DNA from: Dictyobacter vulcani
GTDB taxonomy: Bacteria; Chloroflexota; Ktedonobacteria; Ktedonobacterales; Ktedonobacteraceae
Length of the DNA: 64,000 nucleotides
Assembly (NCBI RefSeq): GCF_008974265.1
Contig: NZ_BKZW01000001.1
Location: forward strand, 2,604,001 to 2,668,000
Direction: 5' to 3'
The notes beneath the pieces are model-generated. The model saw only the letters and a program-made list of their open reading frames with translations. It was not told the DNA's origin and made no database searches. The position numbers and the translations under genes are program-made. This document shows positions 8,865-17,142 of this stretch, one piece after another (the first letter of the stretch is position 1; each line of letters starts with the position of its first letter).

Positions 8865-11800
8865 ATGCAGCAATCATCGTCGCAAACCTTTGACTATGAA
8901 CACTTCCAGCAGCAACTTATCCAGCGAGCAGTCGATCAGTTTCTGGCACTTGACTACAGTTTAGCGGATGCCGCTAGCGAATATCGGGGTCCACTAAGTG
9001 TCACACAGCGTCAATATGACAGCGAGGTTGTCCTGCCAGAGCGTCTATGGAGTGCGTTATGTACCCTCAATCCCGGTAAGTCTGAGCAAGTTTTAAAGCA
9101 GGCTTTTGCTGAATTGACACGTGACCTTAGTCTGTTGGGAGACATAGGGGCCAACTACCAGATCCATCAATGGCTTAAAGACGGCTATACAGTCACGACT
9201 GGTCAATCAAATGGAGGATGGAAGAGCAATCAGCCTGATCCGCAGGTTGAAGACGATGCTGGCTCTATCCGGATTATCAATTGGGATGAACCAGAAAAGA
9301 ACGATTTTCTCCTGCTCAAAAACTTCTATGTTAGTGGAGAGATTGGGCGGGTACGCCTGGACCTGGTGGGCTTTGTCAACGGGCTACCGCTGCTGATGCC
9401 ATTTTGTCGTGTCGCCCGCTTATATGATCTGTATACCCAGGATCTTAGCGAGTGCAAGCGGATCATTCCACGCCTTTTCTGGTATAACGCCTGCATTATC
9501 CTATCCAATGGTCATACCAGTAAAGTTGGTAGTGTCACCGCTAACTGGGAATTCTTCTTTGCGTGGAATCGCCGCTACAACAAATCCGAGGACACGGTCA
9601 CCCAGGATCAAGAGCTTGATGAATCCATTGAGCATATGTTGGAAGGTGTGTTCGCGCAGAAGCGTTTGTTAGACATCGTAGAGAACTACACCCTATTCAG
9701 TACTGAAAGAGGGAAAACCGTTAAAATCATAGCGCGCAACCACCAGTATCTAGGTGTTGAGGCAGTCTTTGAACGCCTCAAGAGGCATCAAGAATTTAAA
9801 GGGAAACTGGGAGTTTTCTGGCATACCCAGGGAAGCGGTAAAAGCTATTCCATGGCCTTTCTTGAACAAAAGGTCCAGCGTAGGCTGCCTGGAGGTTGGA
9901 CCTTTGTGATTGTCACTGACCGCGAAGATCTTGACACTCAGATCTATGAAACCTTTCAACGAGCCGGAGTTGTTGAAGAGAAAAAGAATCAGGCGCACGC
10001 CAGCGATAGCCAGCATTTACAGCGCATGTTGCAGTACGAGAACCATAAAATTGTCTTTACACTGATCCAGAAATTTCGTACCGAAAAGCCTGGACAGACA
10101 TATGGACAACTCTCAGCGCGTCAAAATATTGTTGTCTTCGCCGATGAGGCCCACCGCACACAATATGCTACCTTTGCCCAGAACATGCTTGATGGCCTAC
10201 CGAATGCCTCCTTTATTGGCTTCACCGGCACACCTTTGATCCAACAGGAAGAGCAGGCTACACGTGCCAAATTTGGGGAATATGTCAGTGTATATAATTT
10301 CTCAGATGCGATCAAAGATCGGATTACTGTCCCCCTCTTCTATGAAAACCATACTCCCGAGATGGTGCTCAGTAATCCAGATTTTGCCGAAGCCATGAAA
10401 CGGCTAGTAATTGACAGGCAACTGAATGATGAGCAGGAGAGCAAACTCAGCACTCAGTTGCTCAGGGAATACGGCTTGCTCACTCAGGATGATCGCCTGG
10501 AATGGGTGGCTGAAGATATTGTCAGCCATTTTATGCAGCGTGGCTACATGGGTAAAGCTATGGTTGTTTCTATCGACAAACCAACTACTGTCAGGATGTA
10601 CGAGAAGGTCCAGCGGATCTGGCAGAGAGAGATCGCCAGCTTAGAAGAACTTCATCAGCGTGAACCAGATCTGCTTAAGCGTGATGCCATCGCCAAACGC
10701 ATCATCTATATGCGCGATACTGATATGGCTGTCATCATCTCAGATATCACGCCGGACGACAAGCGTTTTGACGAGTTAGGATTGGATATTGCTCCTCATA
10801 TGCGGCGTTTGCGTAATGAGAACCTTGAAGAGGCCTTTAAGCGTGAAGATAATCAGCGCCTCTTACCAAATTCTGGCAAGAAAGCCCTGAGGATTGCCTT
10901 TGTGTGTGGCATGTGGATTACAGGTTTTGACGTTCCCTGCCTCTCCACTATCTACCTGGACCGCCCGATGGAGGGGCATACCCTGATGCAGACGATAGCC
11001 CGCGCCAATCGTGTTTATGATCAGGAAAAGATTACTGGCTTAATCATTGATTACGTTGGCTCATTTGATCAACTCCTTAAAGCCCTCACCATCTATGCTG
11101 CCAGTGACGTTAACGCGCCCAAAGACATCCAGGTAGGTGACAAAAGTGAATTGATCAAGCAGTTGGATAGTGCCCTGTCACGGACAGAAATTCTGTGTCA
11201 GCAGCACAGCATTGATATTCCGCTCACCCTGCAACGCCTGGATAAAGCCAGAACCCTCGACGAGCGACGCGCAATTATCATGGATACGGCGGACAGTCTC
11301 CTGGTAAGTGAAGAGAGCAAATGGTCCTATCTCTCAGATGCTAGCGAAGTCAGCAACCTGTACAAAGCTATCCTACCAGATAAGCAGGCTGGTCAGTACC
11401 GACCACGGGTCTACTTGCTGCAGACAGTAGCTGAGGAGATTGCTGCCGCCAGCAACGGTACCGACATTCAAGATGCACTTGTTCAAGCCAGAGATCTGCT
11501 GGCGGATTCCATCAGACTCACAGGGGTTGTATATGAGGCCGCTACACCAACATACCTGCCGCTTGGACATTTTGACCTGAGTAAAATTGACTATGATGCC
11601 CTCGCCAAAACCATGCGTGAAGGCCATTGCAACCTCAAGTCCGAACAGTTGCGCAGCCAACTTGTCCAAAAGCTAGAGCAGATGGTCAAGCAAAATCCAA
11701 CTCGTGTGGATTATCAAGAGAAATTAGGTCAGATTGTCCATAGAAACAACGATAATAGCGCTCCTAACGCCCTCTATCCCCAGGAACTAATCGATTTCGC

Positions 11801-12146
11801 CCGTACAATGCACGAAGAAGAATTGCGTGCCAGACGAGAAGGCTTAAGTGAAGAAGGGTTGGCTATCTTTGATTTGATCATCCGCCAGGGACCAGAACTT
11901 TCTGTGGAAGACAAAGAGAAAGTAAAGGCAACTACCCGAGCATTACTTGCCGCCCTTGATCGAGAAAACATAGGCATCGATTGGCAGAAAAAGCAGGAGA
12001 CGAGCGGGAATGTCCAGGATACCATTCAACGGGTACTGAATGACTTGCCAAAAATATACGAGAAATCCATTTATGACCAACAATGCCTGGAAGTGTTTCA
12101 CTATACCTTGACGCACTTCGATGGAACGGGAAAAAGTCTGGCTTAG
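8865..12146 (+). CDS. hsdR: Type I restriction endonuclease/translocase subunit (HsdR), nuclease motif degenerate
   Basis: A 1093-residue motor and nuclease subunit. The superfamily 2 translocase is intact: Walker A TQGSGKS (about 321), DREDLD, DEAH (about 427), FTGTP (about 453) and a C-terminal RecA lobe ending in the QTIARANRVY motif VI (about 710). The N-terminal nuclease domain aligns through EIGRVRLDLVGFVNGLPLL and LFWYNACIILSNG, but where relatives read E-F-K the sequence reads P-F-C (residues 179-181), while Asp166 is kept. The PD-(D/E)XK active site therefore looks inactive, so the complex may translocate DNA without cutting it. The start ATG 8865 follows GCAGGG. A 13-bp hairpin lies just after the stop. 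Confidence 0.94.
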   Translation: MQQSSSQTFDYEHFQQQLIQRAVDQFLALDYSLADAASEYRGPLSVTQRQYDSEVVLPERLWSALCTLNPGKSEQVLKQAFAELTRDLSLLGDIGANYQIHQWLKDGYTVTTGQSNGGWKSNQPDPQVEDDAGSIRIINWDEPEKNDFLLLKNFYVSGEIGRVRLDLVGFVNGLPLLMPFCRVARLYDLYTQDLSECKRIIPRLFWYNACIILSNGHTSKVGSVTANWEFFFAWNRRYNKSEDTVTQDQELDESIEHMLEGVFAQKRLLDIVENYTLFSTERGKTVKIIARNHQYLGVEAVFERLKRHQEFKGKLGVFWHTQGSGKSYSMAFLEQKVQRRLPGGWTFVIVTDREDLDTQIYETFQRAGVVEEKKNQAHASDSQHLQRMLQYENHKIVFTLIQKFRTEKPGQTYGQLSARQNIVVFADEAHRTQYATFAQNMLDGLPNASFIGFTGTPLIQQEEQATRAKFGEYVSVYNFSDAIKDRITVPLFYENHTPEMVLSNPDFAEAMKRLVIDRQLNDEQESKLSTQLLREYGLLTQDDRLEWVAEDIVSHFMQRGYMGKAMVVSIDKPTTVRMYEKVQRIWQREIASLEELHQREPDLLKRDAIAKRIIYMRDTDMAVIISDITPDDKRFDELGLDIAPHMRRLRNENLEEAFKREDNQRLLPNSGKKALRIAFVCGMWITGFDVPCLSTIYLDRPMEGHTLMQTIARANRVYDQEKITGLIIDYVGSFDQLLKALTIYAASDVNAPKDIQVGDKSELIKQLDSALSRTEILCQQHSIDIPLTLQRLDKARTLDERRAIIMDTADSLLVSEESKWSYLSDASEVSNLYKAILPDKQAGQYRPRVYLLQTVAEEIAAASNGTDIQDALVQARDLLADSIRLTGVVYEAATPTYLPLGHFDLSKIDYDALAKTMREGHCNLKSEQLRSQLVQKLEQMVKQNPTRVDYQEKLGQIVHRNNDNSAPNALYPQELIDFARTMHEEELRARREGLSEEGLAIFDLIIRQGPELSVEDKEKVKATTRALLAALDRENIGIDWQKKQETSGNVQDTIQRVLNDLPKIYEKSIYDQQCLEVFHYTLTHFDGTGKSLA

Positions 12147-12150
12147 TAGT

Positions 12151-12198
12151 ATAAAAAAACCGGGACACTGACAAATCAATCTTTCTGTCAGTGTCCCG
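12151..12198 (-). terminator. Rho-independent terminator of the minus-strand unit
   Basis: A perfect 13-bp stem (12161-12173 with 12186-12198, starting CGGGACACTGACA) is followed on the minus strand by seven T residues. The plus strand has no T-run after the stem, so it primarily ends the minus-strand transcript, though it also sits 14 bp after the hsdR stop and may act in both directions. Confidence 0.8.
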
Positions 12199-12382
12199 AT
12201 ATTACTGCACAGGCAGGTAGAATGAACTACCGGCCAATACGTCGGTTTAAAATCCGCACCGAGCTCCAAAGCTGGTGTAGATAAGACGCGTTAGCGTCTC
12301 ACCCCTCTCGTCTGGAAGGTGTGGAATTCAACGCTGCCTGTGCAGCGACTTTGTTCATACATGCACACCACCTCCTTTCGTT
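12155..12382 (-). ncRNA. Short structured transcript, possible small RNA or leader-peptide unit
   Basis: A strong minus-strand promoter and a strong terminator define a transcript of about 225 nt. Inside, a perfect 12-bp long-range stem (12205-12216 with 12334-12345, CTGCACAGGCAG) encloses further hairpins, including AGACGC-loop-GCGTCT at 12284-12299. Near its 5' end is a very strong ribosome site (AAAGGAGG) before a tiny ORF. I do not recognise the RNA family. It may be a structured small RNA, or an mRNA for the 23-residue peptide with a structured 3' part. Confidence 0.55.
12291..12362 (-). CDS. Tiny ORF (23 residues) in the structured transcript
   Basis: ATG 12362 lies eight bases after GGAGG and opens a 23-codon frame (begins MYEQSRCTGS, ends RGVRR) that stops at 12291. 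A second ATG at 12358 opens a 19-codon frame (MNKVAAQAALN). The first start has the better spacing. No known peptide family is recognised. The frame overlaps one arm of the long-range stem, so translation would open the structure, as in a leader-peptide attenuator. Confidence 0.35.
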   Translation of the reverse strand: MYEQSRCTGSVEFHTFQTRGVRR

Positions 12383-12388
12383 AGTAAG

Positions 12389-12417
12389 AGCATAACTTTT
12401 TTTCTCATCATAGTCAA
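12389..12417 (-). promoter_or_regulatory. Minus-strand promoter of the short transcript
   Basis: TTGACT (12412-12417), a 17-bp spacer and TATGCT (12389-12394) on the minus strand. The predicted start is near 12382, which places the AAAGGAGG ribosome site only a few bases into the RNA. Confidence 0.68.
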
Positions 12418-12523
12418 GGGTAATCAATATCAATTTGTACAGATTTACGAAATTTCTCAAAAAACTCTTTTTTATGACACGCTATGATCTTTATAAAAAG
12501 TCCTTGATACAGTATGTGCTATC

Positions 12524-13126
12524 TCAATTTTTAAATTTGAAGGAATCTTCCATTAATTTGAAGCCGCCATTATAGACATTATCGAAATCATTGAATAGGG
12601 ATGAATAATCCATGATGTAGCGTTTTCCTTTATAGGTGGTGGCGCCAATGGTACCTTTGAATTTGTTGCCACTATTCTTGTTGGTGCCGGACCAGTACAC
12701 GAATGTCCAGTCTTGTCCGCCGATGATGGCGTGTCTTTCCGGGTATGTTTTAAAATCATTATAGTCGCTGTGCTGTCTGATCAGCAGGATATCGAGGTGT
12801 TGCTGTATTGTGTTCATGGCATCTGGAGAATTAGTAGCGAGGTCACTAACCACAAAATTGGCTTTATAGGCTGGATAGCTGATGATGACTGTATCACCCT
12901 GACCACGCTGGGCCTGCCACGATTGCGGATAGCCAACGGTGAAGTATTGTGCCGTATAGGTCTGGAGCTTTGGAGCGCCTGTGGTTGCTGTGGCTTTAGG
13001 AAGTGTAGATGAAGGCACATTATCATTGTTGTTCGCGTTCGCTTGTTGAGTGCAGGCAGACAAGAAGCATAATAGACACATGCTCATGATGGCGAGTGCC
13101 AGTTGACTGAAAGACAGTTTTTTCAA
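12524..13126 (-). CDS. Putative lipoprotein of unknown function
   Basis: A 200-residue secreted lipoprotein: a signal peptide (MKKLSFSQLALAIMSMCLLC) with lipobox LSAC and a Ser/Thr/Asn-rich linker (residues 26-50), then a domain starting YTAQYFTVGYPQSWQAQ. That type of start is seen in PsbP-like or other stand-alone beta domains of Chloroflexota and Actinobacteria lipoproteins. It should be anchored to the outer face of the cytoplasmic membrane. No catalytic residues are evident. It stands alone between the minus-strand small transcript and the DinD-like fragment; nothing in the context suggests a role. Confidence 0.75.
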   Translation of the reverse strand: MKKLSFSQLALAIMSMCLLCFLSACTQQANANNNDNVPSSTLPKATATTGAPKLQTYTAQYFTVGYPQSWQAQRGQGDTVIISYPAYKANFVVSDLATNSPDAMNTIQQHLDILLIRQHSDYNDFKTYPERHAIIGGQDWTFVYWSGTNKNSGNKFKGTIGATTYKGKRYIMDYSSLFNDFDNVYNGGFKLMEDSFKFKN

Positions 13127-13339
13127 TCTGTTATACCTTTCATTGATTTATAACATAATTGTTTTAATTTCTTAAGATAGTATATCCAGCATATCACTCT
13201 GTCACAATGAGATAGTTCGCAAAATGAGTATGAAATAAGCACTTCTCCCCCTTTTTCAGGGTTGCCAGAAAAGCGTATTGGATGTATGATGAAGATAAAT
13301 ATGCGAAATGCCATAGAAGAAGATAAAATAGAGTGAAAG

Positions 13340-13732
13340 GTGTATGTGAAGATGGAAGATGAGCAAGATCATGGATATAAGGGATTGTACGGAGGCCTGG
13401 GTGCCAGGGATATTCATGCACGAAAGGGGCTGAAGAAAAGTCAAAAGATTCTGGATTACATGGGTGGGACCGAGTTGGCTGCGAATCTTTTCCGCATTAC
13501 TCAGACGGATGAAAGCATTAAACGTAAAGGAATCAAGGAAAAGCAGCAAGCTAATAATGAGCACCATCGCATGGGGCATCAAGTTCGTGGGTTTATGATT
13601 CAGGAGAGTGGTACAGTCCCGGAAGATCTTCCAACACCAAATAAGTCGATTCAGCAACTTCAACGGGAAGAACGGAAGCGCCTGGAGAATGGCCAGTCGT
13701 CCCCATCACTCTTTGATGGCTTGGAGTCATAA
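13340..13732 (+). pseudogene. DinD-like protein, C-terminal half only
   Basis: The 130-residue product matches the C-terminal half of DNA damage-inducible protein D (DinD): GLYGGLGARDIHARKGLKKS, then ILDYMGGTELAANLFRITQT, then HHRMGHQVRGFMIQESGT and PEDLPTPNKSIQQL. Full DinD is about 270 residues with an N-terminal BRO-type domain, which is absent; the 210 bp upstream do not encode it in any frame. Starts are GTG 13340 or ATG 13352, neither with a strong ribosome site. It is either a remnant of a deleted dinD or a stand-alone C-terminal domain. DinD inhibits RecA filaments in Escherichia coli; activity of this half is unknown. Confidence 0.62.
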
Positions 13733-13874
13733 CAGGAAAGCCAGGGATGATAGAGCATGTAATTTGACGAGTAATGGTGGAGAGGATATAATGCCATGAT
13801 AGCTATCAGTTTATCATGGGGATGCAGATTACCGCCATCCCTGTTTTTCCCCTCTTTTTTAAGGATATGAACCA

Positions 13875-15293
13875 ATGCCAAAAATGTATGGATGGGTGCG
13901 TGAGGTAGTGCCCGAGAGTCCTGCCGATCGTGCGGGACTACAACCAGGCGACCTTGTACGCTCTATCAATGGAAACATGATTCGCGATCTGGTCGATTAT
14001 CGCTTCTATGTTGCTGACTCAGAATTGGTGATTGGCTATGATCGTCAACAAGAGCAACATGAAGTAAGTGTCACTAAAGGCATTGATGAGAACCTGGGTG
14101 TGTTGTTTGGTGAGGAGCCAACCCCCTTTATTCGCCAGTGCGCGAATAAGTGTGTCTTCTGTTTTATTAAGGGCTTGCCCGAGCGCTTCGCGCCTCAGCC
14201 GGGTCTGGCACACGGTATGCGTTCTTCCCTCTATATTAAGGACGATGATTACCGCTATTCGTTTCTGTTCGGCAACTTTATTACACTGACCAATCTCAAA
14301 GAACAGGATTGGAAGCGGCTGGATGAGCAGAAGCTGACTCCGATGTATGTGTCGGTCCATGTGACTGATCCAGATGCACGCCGTAGAATGGTGGATGGTC
14401 CACGCGCCGGTGATATTCTGGAGCATATTCAGCGCCTCGGTTCGATGGGGATTACCTGTCATACACAGATGGTGCTGTGCCCTGAGTTTAATGATGGCGA
14501 GTTGCTGGATCGCAGTATTCGTGATCTGATCGCGTTACGTCCGATTGTGGAGTCGATTTCAGCGGTACCAGTGGGTCTGACCAAGTATAATAACATGCTG
14601 AAGATGGGTGATCTGCCAACGCTGCGCCGCTATACACGTGAAGAAGCCGAAGTGATCATCGACCAGGTTGAGGCCTATCAGCGCGAGTTCGAGGCTGCCG
14701 ATCCCGATGGGAATCCTTTTGTCTATCTGTCGGATGAATGGTACTTCATCACGGAGCGCGAGTTTCCGCCTGCCCGCCACTATGGACTGTATGCGCAGAT
14801 CGAGAATGGCGTCGGTATGACTCGCTTCTTAATTGATCAGTGGGCTCGCAGCAAGCGCCGCCTGCCAATGCTGATGCCTGAGCATCGCAACGTCACCATC
14901 GTTACCAGCACCATGGCCAATCCCGTTATTCAGGGTTTTGCGGAAGACATCAACAAGATCGAGAATCTGGATGTCCAGGTCTTGCCAGTCGTCAATAAAT
15001 TCTTCGGTGACGGCATCACCGTTGCCGGACTGCTCTGCGGCCAGGATGTCCTGGATGCGCTGCTGGAGAATGGTCCATTAGCCGACCTGATCCTGTTGCC
15101 CCGTGTTATGCTGGACAACGATGGAACGCGCTTCCTGGACGACATGACTGTCGAAGAATTCAAAGAAAAGCTGGCACCGGCCCGCGTTGAATTTGTCCGT
15201 AACGCGCCCGAAACCATCGATGCCCTGCGTTCCCTCGCCGGCATCTCCAAAGGTGGCGAGCGCAAACTCGTCCGCGTCCAATCCCGCCTGTAG
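13875..15293 (+). CDS. DUF512 family radical SAM/PDZ iron-sulfur protein
   Basis: A 472-residue protein. An N-terminal PDZ-like segment (VREVVPESPADRAGLQPGDL, residues 7-26) is followed by a radical-SAM-like core with the cluster motif CANKCVFC (CX3CX2C, about residue 90) and the C-terminal DUF512 domain (about 285-450; VTIVTSTMANPVIQGF, VVNKFFGDGITVAGLL). Family members bind a 4Fe-4S cluster; the reaction is unknown. It is cytosolic. The start is ATG 13875, after GGATATGAACCA. The stop codon TAG is formed by the first bases of a repeat-family end (GTAGCGGCAG), so the last residues may not be the ancestral C-terminus. Confidence 0.9.
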   Translation: MPKMYGWVREVVPESPADRAGLQPGDLVRSINGNMIRDLVDYRFYVADSELVIGYDRQQEQHEVSVTKGIDENLGVLFGEEPTPFIRQCANKCVFCFIKGLPERFAPQPGLAHGMRSSLYIKDDDYRYSFLFGNFITLTNLKEQDWKRLDEQKLTPMYVSVHVTDPDARRRMVDGPRAGDILEHIQRLGSMGITCHTQMVLCPEFNDGELLDRSIRDLIALRPIVESISAVPVGLTKYNNMLKMGDLPTLRRYTREEAEVIIDQVEAYQREFEAADPDGNPFVYLSDEWYFITEREFPPARHYGLYAQIENGVGMTRFLIDQWARSKRRLPMLMPEHRNVTIVTSTMANPVIQGFAEDINKIENLDVQVLPVVNKFFGDGITVAGLLCGQDVLDALLENGPLADLILLPRVMLDNDGTRFLDDMTVEEFKEKLAPARVEFVRNAPETIDALRSLAGISKGGERKLVRVQSRL

Positions 15294-15330
15294 CGGCAGC
15301 CCTTGCGGCTGCGACCTCTTCGCGTACGAA
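15290..15330 (+). repeat. Solo end of the GTAGCGGCAG repeat family
   Basis: The sequence begins GTAGCGGCAG, forms the small hairpin CGGCAGCC/GGCTGCG and continues CTTCGCGTACGAA, matching the end of the elements at 52751 and 23462. No second end is seen nearby, so it is a partial copy. It overlaps the DUF512 stop codon. Confidence 0.6.
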
Positions 15331-15340
15331 ACATCCCTGA

Positions 15341-15374
15341 AAAAAAAGAAGCGTCCCATCCGGGGCGCTTCTTT
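15341..15374. terminator. Bidirectional terminator between the DUF512 gene and bioY
   Basis: A 10-bp stem (GAAGCGTCCC at 15348-15357 with the C-rich/G-rich partner at 15362-15371) with an A-run before and T-rich sequence after. It suits the two convergent genes. Confidence 0.75.
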
Positions 15375-15393
15375 CTATTGAGAAATGTTTGGC

Positions 15394-16017
15394 TTAGCCT
15401 CTGTTACGGGGGGCTGGCTTGATGAGACTGACAATGAGCCAGGCGAGTGGCATCAGGATAGCTGCAACGATGATCTTGGTGATGTCACCAGGAAGGAACG
15501 GCAACATACCCAGGACGATGGCTTTCCCAAAGCTCATATGCGTGATCAGGGCTAGCCAGGTGACGCCAAAGGCATAGATAATGGCGGTACCAGGCAGCAT
15601 AGCCAGGATCGAGGTCAGGAAGCTACGATCGAGACCACGCTCACATAAGAAACCAACGACAAAGGCGGCGATGGGGTATGACCAGAGGTAGCCAGCGCTG
15701 GGTGCTAACAATAGATAGAATAAACCACTAAGACCACCGGCAAATACTGGTAGTCCGGCGGCCCCTTCGGCTAAATACAGTAACATGGCGAGCGCGCCAC
15801 GGCGACTACCGAGGGTTGCGCCTGCGAGCATGACGACCAGGGTCTGGAGCGTTATCGGAATGGGAGTAAAACCCAACTGGATACTGGCGCGGGCGGATAA
15901 GGCCATTAACAGGCTGGTGCCAACTACCAGGGCTCCATCTTTCAGCAGGGTCTTACTCCGTGATGAAGTTGACGGACTAATATAGTCGATTAGGGTTGTT
16001 CCGGGGGCAATTGCCAT
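15394..16017 (-). CDS. bioY: Biotin ECF transporter substrate-binding component BioY
   Basis: A 207-residue membrane protein with six predicted helices and BioY signatures: LGFTPIPITLQTLVVMLAG (residues 48-66), LAEGAAGLPVFAGG (about 82-95) and PSAGYLWSYPIAAF (about 105-118). BioY binds biotin at the membrane and works with an energy-coupling factor module (EcfA/EcfT) that is not encoded nearby; some BioY proteins import alone. The start ATG 16017 follows AAAGGAG, and a TATAAT-like hexamer lies about 45 bp upstream on the same strand. It appears monocistronic, sharing a terminator with the convergent DUF512 gene. Confidence 0.92.
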   Translation of the reverse strand: MAIAPGTTLIDYISPSTSSRSKTLLKDGALVVGTSLLMALSARASIQLGFTPIPITLQTLVVMLAGATLGSRRGALAMLLYLAEGAAGLPVFAGGLSGLFYLLLAPSAGYLWSYPIAAFVVGFLCERGLDRSFLTSILAMLPGTAIIYAFGVTWLALITHMSFGKAIVLGMLPFLPGDITKIIVAAILMPLAWLIVSLIKPAPRNRG

Positions 16018-16126
16018 TAAAATACTCCTTTTGAAAACATCGATGTTGATCGGCTTAGGAGTATTATACTACGAAATTTTGGCTTTGAGGACAGCCTCCC
16101 GCTGTAACCTTACGCTCCAGGCTGGC

Positions 16127-16795
16127 TCAGGCAATTAAATCTGCGTTATCATAGCGTGTATCATTGACTCGGCGCGAAACTGGACGCGCCTCCATTTCCT
16201 GGGCTGGATAGGCCTTGAGGAGCTCTTGCAGGAAGCGCTCATCCTTCTGTTTTGGATCCAGCCACTCAGCACGTGCCTCCGGTAAGAGGATGGCGGGCAT
16301 GCGATTGTGGATCGGAGAGACGACATCATTCGGACTGGTAGTAATGATCGTGCAGGTGCGGATCTGCTCACCCGCAGGATTCTTCCAGCTATCCCAGAGT
16401 CCAGCGAAGGCGAAGGGTGCATGGTCCTTGAGCGTGATATACATCGGAGTCTTTAGTTTCGAGCCTGGCTCTTGCATCCACTCATAAAAGCCATCGGCCA
16501 CGATCAGGCAGCGGCGACTATGCAACAGGCGCTTAAAGCTGGGCTTCTCGGCCAGCGTCTCGGCTCGCGCATTAATCATCTTGCTCCCCATACTCTCATC
16601 CTTAGCCCAGGACGGAATCAGCCCCCAGCGCAATAGCTCCAGCTGGGGCGTCGTGCCATCATTCAGGATGGTGACAATATCCTGAGTCGGAGCCACATTA
16701 TAGCGTGGCGCCTGTTGCATAGATTTGGGCACCTCAACGTTAAATGCCTGTGCTATATTGTCGATACTATGGAATAACGTAAAACGGCCACACAT
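16127..16795 (-). CDS. SRAP domain DNA-protein crosslinking protein (HMCES/YedK family)
   Basis: A 222-residue protein with all family landmarks: catalytic Cys2 exposed after removal of Met1 (MCGRF), Asn in YNVAPTQ (about 32-38), Glu in ADGFYEW (about 99-105) and His in IHNRMP (about 160-165). SRAP proteins form a thiazolidine crosslink with abasic sites in single-stranded DNA and shield them at replication forks. It is cytosolic and monomeric. The length is normal (about 220). The start ATG 16795 is fixed by the need for Cys2. An RBS-like GGAGGAAA lies immediately upstream. Confidence 0.95.
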   Translation of the reverse strand: MCGRFTLFHSIDNIAQAFNVEVPKSMQQAPRYNVAPTQDIVTILNDGTTPQLELLRWGLIPSWAKDESMGSKMINARAETLAEKPSFKRLLHSRRCLIVADGFYEWMQEPGSKLKTPMYITLKDHAPFAFAGLWDSWKNPAGEQIRTCTIITTSPNDVVSPIHNRMPAILLPEARAEWLDPKQKDERFLQELLKAYPAQEMEARPVSRRVNDTRYDNADLIA

Positions 16796-16899
16796 AGCGT
16801 TTCCTCCTCTGACCTTTCTCTATAAAGTATGTACGATCGCTTAAAGATATTCTTGTTTAATACGTCAGAAGCGGTCATGCAGACGTTAGCTGTCCAGAT

Positions 16900-17142
16900 T
16901 TATAGCTCCTCCTCTGGATCTTTTGCGCGCTCCAGTAGTTTGCGGGTGATGGTGTGGCGCTCTAGCGGTTTGGAGTATACGATCGAGGTGGATGCTGGAC
17001 CGCAAAGGGAAAGTTGCTCAACAATGCGTTCCAGATGACTAATCGAGGTTGCAACAACTTTGACCATGATACAGTCGCCTCCAGCGTCATCCCCTCTGAG
17101 CCATAACTTACTACTTTTAGGAACGTATTGGGTCAAGGTCAA
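16900..17142 (-). pseudogene. Lrp/AsnC family regulator, C-terminal fragment
   Basis: The product reads GGDCIMVKVVATSISHLERI followed by VEQLSLCGPASTSIVYSKPL, the RAM (AsnC ligand-binding) domain of Lrp/AsnC regulators. The N-terminal winged helix that should precede it is missing: the sequence upstream is the end of the Uma2 gene, which overlaps by four bases. The fragment could be translated from TTG 17142 by coupling, but without a DNA-binding domain it cannot be a normal regulator. It most likely reflects a deletion or insertion that joined the Uma2 gene to the middle of an lrp gene. Confidence 0.75.

Noticed and set aside
9345..9440. Two compensating frameshifts in hsdR as the cause of the missing ExK motif.
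   Set aside because: Both other frames across 9390-9430 give no E-x-K and one meets a stop; the flanking residues F and R-V align in frame, so substitution is the simpler reading.
11943..12269. 108-codon minus-strand ORF across the hsdR end and the small transcript.
   Set aside because: It reads through the terminator hairpin and is antisense to hsdR; no ribosome site.
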